Shown here: positions 1 to 6,000 of the stretch, piece after piece | Position numbering within the stretch: position 1 is the first letter of the stretch | Layout: each line of letters opens with the position of its first letter | Translations under genes and position numbers: made by a program | Notes under the pieces: generated by a model | What the model was told of the DNA's origin: nothing | Seen by the model: the letters and a program-made list of their open reading frames with translations, nothing else | Databases searched by the model: none | DNA from: an uncultured Gammaproteobacteria bacterium | GTDB lineage: Bacteria; Pseudomonadota; Gammaproteobacteria; CAJQNE01 | Length of the DNA: 7,853 nt | Assembly: GCA_905479545.1 (NCBI GenBank) | Contig: CAJQNE010000092.1 | Span: 1 to 7,853, forward strand | Direction of reading: 5' to 3'

Positions 1-830
1 GATAATGTCGCGAGCAATACAACGATCAGGGATGCTTTGCCAGCGGCGGCCAGCCTTGCAGCTATACGGCGAAATTGCAGTTCAATATCCCAGCCTTCCA
101 GCACAGTGCGGCGGTTCAGATATAAGCCAAAACCGGCAGCAGTAAAAAATGGTTCGATAATACTAATGCGTAAGGCGTAGAGAATGACCAGTAGGCGCAT
201 CTGCCAGAGTTCAATAAAGGGCACATTGCCGAACCATAGGTAGGTGAAGGCGGCGCCCGCCCACACATCAGCGGATTCCCATTGCAGGTCGGTGTTCTCC
301 AGCCAGTAGCCGAACAGCATAAACGTCAGGCTGATGAGCAACAGCGCAATCGCCCAGTCTATTAACAAGCTGCTAAACCATAACGGGCCGGTGGCAGATT
401 CGTCGCCGAGTGTGCTCAGGCGTTTGTTGCGGGCCCCGCCGCTGAGCTGTTCCAGCTGTCGCACCGGCAAGCGGAACGAGCGGCTGGGGTGGAAGCGACC
501 GATGGTGAGCAAACGCCAACTGTCGCGCCAGGCGAGTCGCCACCACTGCTTCAGCGTAGTGAGTGTATTCGGGGTGCTACCGAATACGGCAGCGCCGAGC
601 ACTACCAGCACCAGTCTGCCGAGCAGGGGTTTTAACCACCACAACGCTAACGCGGCCCACATCGGGTTAACCCAGCAAACCAGCAGCAGTACCATTGTTA
701 GCGGCAGCAGCACGATAAACCATGGGCGATAGACGGCGCTGGCATGCTGTTGAAGTAGTCGCAGGCCGAGGTCCATTGCTTCCCAGCCACTGCGTGGGCG
801 CACTGCCGTGGTTAGCCGGTCAATCCACAT
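1..830 (-). CDS. Polytopic membrane protein, SpoIIM-neighbour family (likely DUF4129-type), 3' end outside window
   Basis: Reading leftwards from the ATG at 830-828, the frame is open for 276 residues to the window edge, so the C-terminus is missing. The start is well supported: a GGAGGA Shine-Dalgarno (836-841) lies 5 nt upstream, and the gene overlaps the 3' end of the SpoIIM-like gene by 11 bp. The protein begins MWIDRLTTAV. It has hydrophobic segments at roughly residues 37-55 and 58-80, another pair in the middle (near FSSLLIDWAIALLLISLTF and the following stretch), and one at the visible end (IVVLLATL). A charged motif, LNRRTVLEGWDIEL, lies at about residues 238-251 just before the last hydrophobic stretch. 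From memory of this gene neighbourhood, the third member after RDD and SpoIIM is a membrane protein often annotated with a C-terminal DUF4129 domain; that domain would lie outside the window. The function is unknown, and the family name is an inference from position and the WDIEL-type motif. Confidence 0.8.
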   Translation of the reverse strand, partial: MWIDRLTTAVRPRSGWEAMDLGLRLLQQHASAVYRPWFIVLLPLTMVLLLVCWVNPMWAALALWWLKPLLGRLVLVVLGAAVFGSTPNTLTTLKQWWRLAWRDSWRLLTIGRFHPSRSFRLPVRQLEQLSGGARNKRLSTLGDESATGPLWFSSLLIDWAIALLLISLTFMLFGYWLENTDLQWESADVWAGAAFTYLWFGNVPFIELWQMRLLVILYALRISIIEPFFTAAGFGLYLNRRTVLEGWDIELQFRRIAARLAAAGKASLIVVLLATL

Positions 831-1896
831 CGGCTTCCTCCACGCCACCACGACCCGCGAGCCCCAGCCAGGCGAACACGGCCAGCCAGCAGCCTAGCCC
901 GACGGTGTATTTCAGCCACGGCGGGAAGCTGCTGATGGATGACCAGTAGGCCTCGACAAAGGCGGCGACTAGCAGCAGGAAAAAAGCGCCGTAAAGAATG
1001 GTCATGGATTCGGCCGCAGCTTGTCGTAACGCCAGCAACCGGCTGCGAGGCCCGGGGTTGAGAATTGCCAGGGCGAGCATCAGGCCGCCCATAGCCGCCA
1101 GAGTGAGGCCGGTGAGTTCAAAGGCGCCGTGAGCGACTACGAAAGTGAGAAACGGGGTGGCCGAACCGACGCTGATTAAATAGCCGGCGACAGCACCGAT
1201 GGATACGCCGTTAAAAACTTCAACGAAGACGGTGAAAACGCCTGCCAGAATGCCGCCGGCGTATTCACGGAAAGCAATGCCGATATTGTTGTAAATGTAG
1301 AAGCCGAACATGTACAGGTCGTCACCGGAATCCCGCAGGCCGCGTTCGCCTAACCGGCCGCCGTCAGCGAAGCGCTCGGGGCTGTACATTGTTTCCATTT
1401 CAGCAACCTGGCCGGGCTCCATTATTAGATAGACGGCAGCCGGTTTGAAAAAGCACAGCAGCGCCATGGCAAATAGCGGTACATAGAACAATGCGGTACT
1501 AAGCCAGAACAGCAGTGCTCGTTGGCGTACGGCACGAGGAAAATCGTGACTGAAAAACTGCACAATTTTCAGGCTGACGCCAGCGCGGGAGCCGTACAGA
1601 CGGTTATGGCCACGCAGTGCCAGCTCATTAAGGTCGTCAATCAGCTGGCTGCCGTAATGGCGACGACGAGCGATTGCCAACTGTTGGCAGAGGCGGCGAT
1701 AGTTAGCGGGCAGGGAAAGTAGATCGTCTTCCACGGGGGCGGCGGCCTTCATCTCAGCATTCGTGTTGCTTGGCTCGGCGTCAGCGGCTGCTTGGTTCTT
1801 ACTAGCAACGGGCTTTACCCCTTCAAACCTGTCCAGCTGCTGTTTTAGCTGCTGCCAGTCGGCGCGATACTTTTGCTCGAAGGCTTGCTGCTTCAC
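820..1896 (-). CDS. SpoIIM family (stage II sporulation protein M-like) integral membrane protein
   Basis: A 358-residue protein starting at GTG (1896-1894), with GGAG 6 nt upstream and a 4 bp GTGA overlap with the RDD gene stop. The N-terminal 125 residues are soluble and cytoplasmic-looking (W14, then PANYRRLCQQLAIARRR at 63-79). The membrane part follows the motif SHDFPRAVRQR (116-126), with hydrophobic segments at about 128-150, 212-243, 248-279, 296-316 and 328-346. The family signature is clear: YNNIGIAFREYAGGILAG (202-219), FNG (228-230) and HGAFELTG (256-263). SpoIIM was named from Bacillus sporulation, but proteobacterial homologues like this one occur in non-sporulating cells in clusters with RDD, DUF4129, MoxR and DUF58 genes, and their role is not established. 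Residues 24-58 form a polar, Ala/Asn/Glu-rich linker that looks like a non-conserved insertion between two conserved N-terminal helices. Family assignment is firm; function is not known. Confidence 0.93.
   Translation of the reverse strand: MKQQAFEQKYRADWQQLKQQLDRFEGVKPVASKNQAAADAEPSNTNAEMKAAAPVEDDLLSLPANYRRLCQQLAIARRRHYGSQLIDDLNELALRGHNRLYGSRAGVSLKIVQFFSHDFPRAVRQRALLFWLSTALFYVPLFAMALLCFFKPAAVYLIMEPGQVAEMETMYSPERFADGGRLGERGLRDSGDDLYMFGFYIYNNIGIAFREYAGGILAGVFTVFVEVFNGVSIGAVAGYLISVGSATPFLTFVVAHGAFELTGLTLAAMGGLMLALAILNPGPRSRLLALRQAAAESMTILYGAFFLLLVAAFVEAYWSSISSFPPWLKYTVGLGCWLAVFAWLGLAGRGGVEEADVD
836..841 (-). promoter_or_regulatory. Ribosome binding site of the leftmost membrane-protein gene
   Basis: On the minus strand this reads GGAGGA, 5 nt before the ATG at 830. 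It lies inside the last codons of the SpoIIM-like gene, so the ribosome finishing that gene could restart here. It fixes the start of the partial gene despite the 11 bp overlap. Confidence 0.75.
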
Positions 1897-2720
1897 AGCT
1901 TACTCCGGCTGCTGCGATCGCTATTGGTGTCGTTACTCGTCGGCTGGCTGTGGCCGCGAAACCAGCGGGCATTAGCCAGCAGGGTTTCTACATTTGGGCG
2001 ATTTGTTGCCAGTGGCTCCAGTAAGGCGGCGAGTTCGTCTTGCCGGGCCGGGTTCAGCTGGCCGCTGCGCTCGGCAAAATCAACGATGGCCCGCTGTTCG
2101 TCGGTATGCAGAGCGTGGCTCGGTGGCAACGGGTCGCCGTCGGGCAGCGCTGCCGGTTTTAGTTGCTCATGTTGATAAACCACCAGTGTGCCAGCGGCCA
2201 GGTCGCCGAGCCGTTGGAAGCGCTGATTGCTCAACATGGCAATAGCGCCAACGCCATAGCCTACTGGCAGCATGTCGGCATAGCGCAGCAGGTTACGCAG
2301 CACCGAGCTGGTCCAGCTAATAGGAGTGCCGTCGTCGTGTACCACCTGAAGGTTGAGCGCTACTTTGCCGGGCGTGCGGCCGCGGTTAAACATTTCAAAC
2401 AGCACGGGGTAAAACCACTGAATCACGAATAACGCAATAAGGCCGAGGCCAGCGCCGCCCTTGCCCAGCAGCGACAGAAGGAAGTAGGCACCGCCGCCAA
2501 TAACTGCTTCGAGAACTATGTCGAGCAGTAGCGCCATGCCACGGGCAGGTAAGCCCGCGGGCCGCAGCTGCAGCTCAATGCCTTCTGGTGTTTCAACCGT
2601 GCGCAGCGTGTCAGTCGGCGAGCTGGCAGCGGGGTTGAGAGCAGAGTGGGTGACGAGGGTGGCGGTCATGCGTAGGCGGTTGGGTAATAATTTGAATGCT
2701 GTGGTGCTCAACCGTAGCAT
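1893..2720 (-). CDS. RDD family membrane protein
   Basis: A 275-residue protein, first gene of the leftward operon. The RDD domain starts at TPEGIELQLRPAGLPARGMALLLD (about 44-67), which contains the family Arg (R60) and first Asp (D67). The second conserved block, RFQRLGDLAAGTLVV (167-181), carries the second Asp (D173). Hydrophobic segments lie at about 62-84, 91-110 and 148-163, with the conserved loop FNRGRTPGKVALNLQVV (111-127) between. The C-terminal ~90 residues are polar and probably cytoplasmic. RDD proteins are small membrane proteins of mostly unknown role, some proposed as ion or solute transporters; in this gene order the function is undefined. The start is uncertain: ATG at 2720 has only a poorly placed GGGG before it, and the in-frame ATG at 2669 (residue 18, giving 258 residues) would match the usual short N-terminus better but lacks a Shine-Dalgarno. 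The stop overlaps the next gene by 4 bp. Confidence 0.92.
   Translation of the reverse strand: MLRLSTTAFKLLPNRLRMTATLVTHSALNPAASSPTDTLRTVETPEGIELQLRPAGLPARGMALLLDIVLEAVIGGGAYFLLSLLGKGGAGLGLIALFVIQWFYPVLFEMFNRGRTPGKVALNLQVVHDDGTPISWTSSVLRNLLRYADMLPVGYGVGAIAMLSNQRFQRLGDLAAGTLVVYQHEQLKPAALPDGDPLPPSHALHTDEQRAIVDFAERSGQLNPARQDELAALLEPLATNRPNVETLLANARWFRGHSQPTSNDTNSDRSSRSKL
1903..1906 (-). promoter_or_regulatory. Ribosome binding site for the GTG start of the SpoIIM-like gene
   Basis: On the minus strand this reads GGAG, 6 nt before the GTG at 1896. It lies within the end of the RDD coding sequence and supports the unusual GTG start and the 4 bp overlap, a layout typical of translational coupling. 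Confidence 0.7.
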
Positions 2721-3010
2721 GACCCCGATTGTCGATGCGTCATCGTGCTAGCAATCATTGTTTTGGCGGGCCGTTTGTCAGTGCGGGGCCGCTGGTTCAT
2801 TGAGTAGCACTGAATAGCTAGGCAGATTTGCATCTGAAGGCTATGGCAAGACGTAAATTAGCCAGCTTCAATGCTGTTGTAGTGATGCAGTGGTTGAATA
2901 ATCCCACCATTGCTCGTACAACAGTGAGCCAGTTATTTGCGATATCAGTTTGCCGTCGCGACAACCGTAAGCCACATCCCGATAATACTGAGAATATAGA
3001 GAGAGCTGAG
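2721..3010. other. Divergent intergenic region
   Basis: This 290 bp stretch separates the leftward RDD operon from the rightward beta-helix gene and must hold promoters for both. I can point to a reasonable rightward promoter near 2958-2986. I could not find a convincing leftward promoter. A 14 bp interrupted palindrome, CAGAT-TTGC-ATCTG, sits at 2823-2836 and could be a protein site, but its arms are only 5 bp. The frame of the beta-helix gene stays open back to a TTG at 2828, but the residues it would encode look non-coding and precede the signal peptide. Confidence 0.6.
2958..2986 (+). promoter_or_regulatory. Candidate sigma70 promoter for the beta-helix gene
   Basis: A -35-like GCGACA (2958-2963, 4 of 6 to TTGACA) and a -10-like GATAAT (2981-2986, 5 of 6 to TATAAT) are separated by exactly 17 bp. 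Transcription would begin near 2993, giving a leader of about 18 nt that still includes the purine-rich GAGAGAG (2999-3005) as a weak ribosome binding site before ATG 3011. This is a consensus match by eye only. Confidence 0.45.
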
Positions 3011-6000
3011 ATGACACCCCAGATGAATGCCACGCGGGCAACAAAACGCATCGGTTCAACACCCCTTAAATATGGCGCTAGTGCGGTTTCTGCACTGGCG
3101 CTTTTTTGTGCTTCGGCTTTAGCGCCGGTTCACGCGGCGACGATTACGGTCGATAACGCGAGTGATGCAGTTATTGCTGGCAACGGCGAGTGCACCTTGC
3201 GCGAAGCGGTTATGAATGCCAACGCTAATGACAATGTCGCTTCGGGAGCCGACTGTGCGGCTGGTGAGGGTGGTGGCGTAGTCGACGTCATTAACATGGG
3301 CGCGGTGACTTATCCGCTGGTGAACGGCGAATTGGCGATTTCCGATGCGGTTATTTTTAATCAGAATAATGCGGCATCGACCATTGACGCTGCAGCTACC
3401 AGCAGAATTTTTAACGCCACTGCGCCAATGACGCTAAATAATGTGACGTTGGTGAACGGATTGGCCGACGGTGCTGCTAACCCTGCCAATTCAGGTGGTG
3501 CAATTCTTACCACCGCTGAGCTTACGGTAAATGGCGGCGCCATGAATAACAACACCTCGGTTCGGGCGGGTGGTGCGATTGAAGCCCAGGGTGACAATAC
3601 CGTAACGCTGAACAACGTTGATTTTTCAGGTAACGATGCCGGTGCAGGTCCAGGTAATGGCGGCGTGCTGCACGTTTCCGGTGCTGCCGATGTAGTGGTA
3701 ACCGGCGGCAGCTTTACCGGTAATACGGCGCAGGAAGGCGGCGTACTGTGGAACAACGCCGGCACGATGACAGTGACTGACAGCAACTTCAGCATGAATA
3801 ACGCTACCTGTAACGGTTCCGGCACCAACCTTGGCGGCGGTGCACTGTTCAATCTGGCCGGAACGCTTACCGTAACGGGCAGCACCAGTATTACCGGCAA
3901 CAATGCCAACGGTGCGGTGTGCTCAGGCGGCGGTATTCTTACTAATGACGGCACCACACTGAATGTGATGGATGGCGTCACTATTTCGGGCAACACGGCC
4001 AATCGCGCTGGCGGTGGTATTGAAATGCGTGCCGGTTCAACGGCCACTATTGGCAACGTCACCATGGATGCCAATACCGCTAACACTACCGGCACAGGTG
4101 CTGGCGGTAACGGTGGTGCGATTCATATTACCGGCGACGGTGATGCAACACTCACTGGTGGTACTTACACCAACAATATCGCCGCATCAGAAGGCGGTGG
4201 GTTGTGGAACGGCGCAGGCACAATGACGGTAGATGGCTCAACCATCACCGGCAACACCGCCAATGGTGGCACTGCCGATGCCGGTGATGCAGACGGCCAG
4301 GGCGGCGGCGGCATCTTTAACGAAGGTGGCACGGTGACCGTAATGGGTTCTACCAGCATCATGAGTAACGTCGCCGCGGGCGCCGTGAGTTCAGGTGGCG
4401 GTATTTTCTCTAAAGGTGCGCTGAACGTAATGGACGGCGTAACGATTTCGGATAACACCGCCAACCGCGCTGGTGGTGGTATTGAAATGCGTGCTGGCAC
4501 AACGGCCACCATTGGTAATGTCACAATGAATAACAACACCGCCAACACAACCGCTGGCGGCGGTGGCGGTAACGGTGGTGCGATTCACATTACCGGCAAC
4601 GGCAATGCGACCCTAACCGGCGGTAGCTATACCAACAACGAAGCTGCAGCAGAAGGCGGCGCATTGTGGAACGGCGGCGGCACCATGACCGTCGATGGCT
4701 CAACCATTACCGACAATATCGCCAATGGCGGCACGGCTGATACCGGCGATAACAATGCTCAAGGCGGCGGCGGTATCTTTAACGAAGGCGGTACGGTAAA
4801 CGTTGAGAACAGCACGGTTATTCGTAACAACCAAGCGGCAGGTAACGTAAGTTCTGGTGGTGGTATCTTTACCAACGTCGGTACAACGCTGAATGTTATT
4901 GGCGGTGTCGTAATTGCTGATAACACCGCAAACCGTGCCGGCGGTGGTATTGAATCACGAGCAGGCTCAACTACATCACTTCTCGATATGACGTTGGAAG
5001 GCAACACCGCTAACGTTACAGCGGGCGGCGGCGGTGGTAACGGCGGCGGCATGCACATTACCGGTGACGGCGATGTCACAGCCGACGCGATATTGGTCGT
5101 TCGTAACATGGCAGACACTGAAGGCGGTGGCTTGTGGAACAGCGCGGGCACTATGACTGTGATGAACAGTTCGCTGATCGACAACATGGGTTCAGGCGCT
5201 GGCGCGGCTAACGGCGGTGGTGCACTGTTTAACAACGGCGGTGGCGGAGCTGGCGTAATAACCGTTACTAACAGCCGCTTATTGAATAACAGTGCTGACG
5301 GCACTGCTGGTTCAGGTGGCGCAATTTTAGCTCTCACCGGAACCGTTAACGTTACCGATAGCGTAATTGCAGGCAACACAGCTAACCGCGCTGGCGGTGG
5401 TGTTGAGGTAGCAACCGGAGCGACGGTTAACCTGACGCGGGTCACGCTGGGTGGTACTTCCAGCGTTGCTGGTAACAACGCTCAGGGCACCGGCACACCT
5501 CCCGGTAACGGTGGCGGTTTGCACATTGGTGGCACTGGTACGGCGGTTATTGCTAATTCATCGGTAGGCTTCAACCAGGCACGCGAAGGTGGTGGCTTGT
5601 GGAACTCAAATGAGGGCTCGCTTACCGTGAGCAACACCACCATTTCCAACAACACGGCACGTGCTTCTACTGGTGGTGGTATTCACCTTGATGCTGGCAG
5701 CGGTGCTTCTAGCACCAATATCTTTAATGCCATTACCGTCGCTCGAAATTCAGCGACGGCGGGTAGTGGTATTGCTGTAGAAACAGGTGTTCCGGCCACG
5801 GCAAATAGCAGCCTTATTGTTGAAAATAGCGGCGATAATGTTAATGGAATGCTGGCAGGTAGTGCCAACTTGCAGGATGTAACCGGTGCAATTGGTCGTT
5901 ACGAAATAAGGGGCGGCTTTACCGCTACCCATGAACTCGTTTCCAGCTTTGCAGGGGTTGATGGTGGTAGTTCAGCGGCTTGTGGCGCAACTGATCAACG

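Noticed and set aside
334..2432. Plus-strand open frames across the left operon
   Set aside because: They lie opposite clear RDD, SpoIIM-like and membrane-protein genes, have low-complexity Ser/Ala/Arg-rich products, and show no start sites or recognisable domains.
2721..2830. Leftward promoter for the RDD operon
   Set aside because: A CTGACA-like -35 can be found on the minus strand, but the hexamer 17 bp on matches the -10 consensus at only 2 of 6 positions. A TGCTAGCAC extended -10 match is equally weak.
2823..2836. CAGAT-TTGC-ATCTG inverted repeat as an operator
   Set aside because: The arms are only 5 bp, a length expected by chance in a region of this size, and nothing else ties it to a regulator.
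2828..3010. 61-residue N-terminal extension of the beta-helix protein from a TTG start
   Set aside because: It would bury the signal peptide, starts at TTG with no ribosome binding site, and overlaps the candidate promoter at 2958-2986. ATG 3011 directly before the signal peptide is far more likely.
3361..5478. Long minus-strand open frames opposite the beta-helix gene (3361-4095, 4165-4548, 4759-5478), encoding Pro/Val/Leu-rich polypeptides
   Set aside because: They are the mirror of Gly/Asn/Thr-rich repeat codons (GGC/GGT read backwards gives Ala and Pro codons). They have no signal of their own, and their repeats simply follow the sense repeats.
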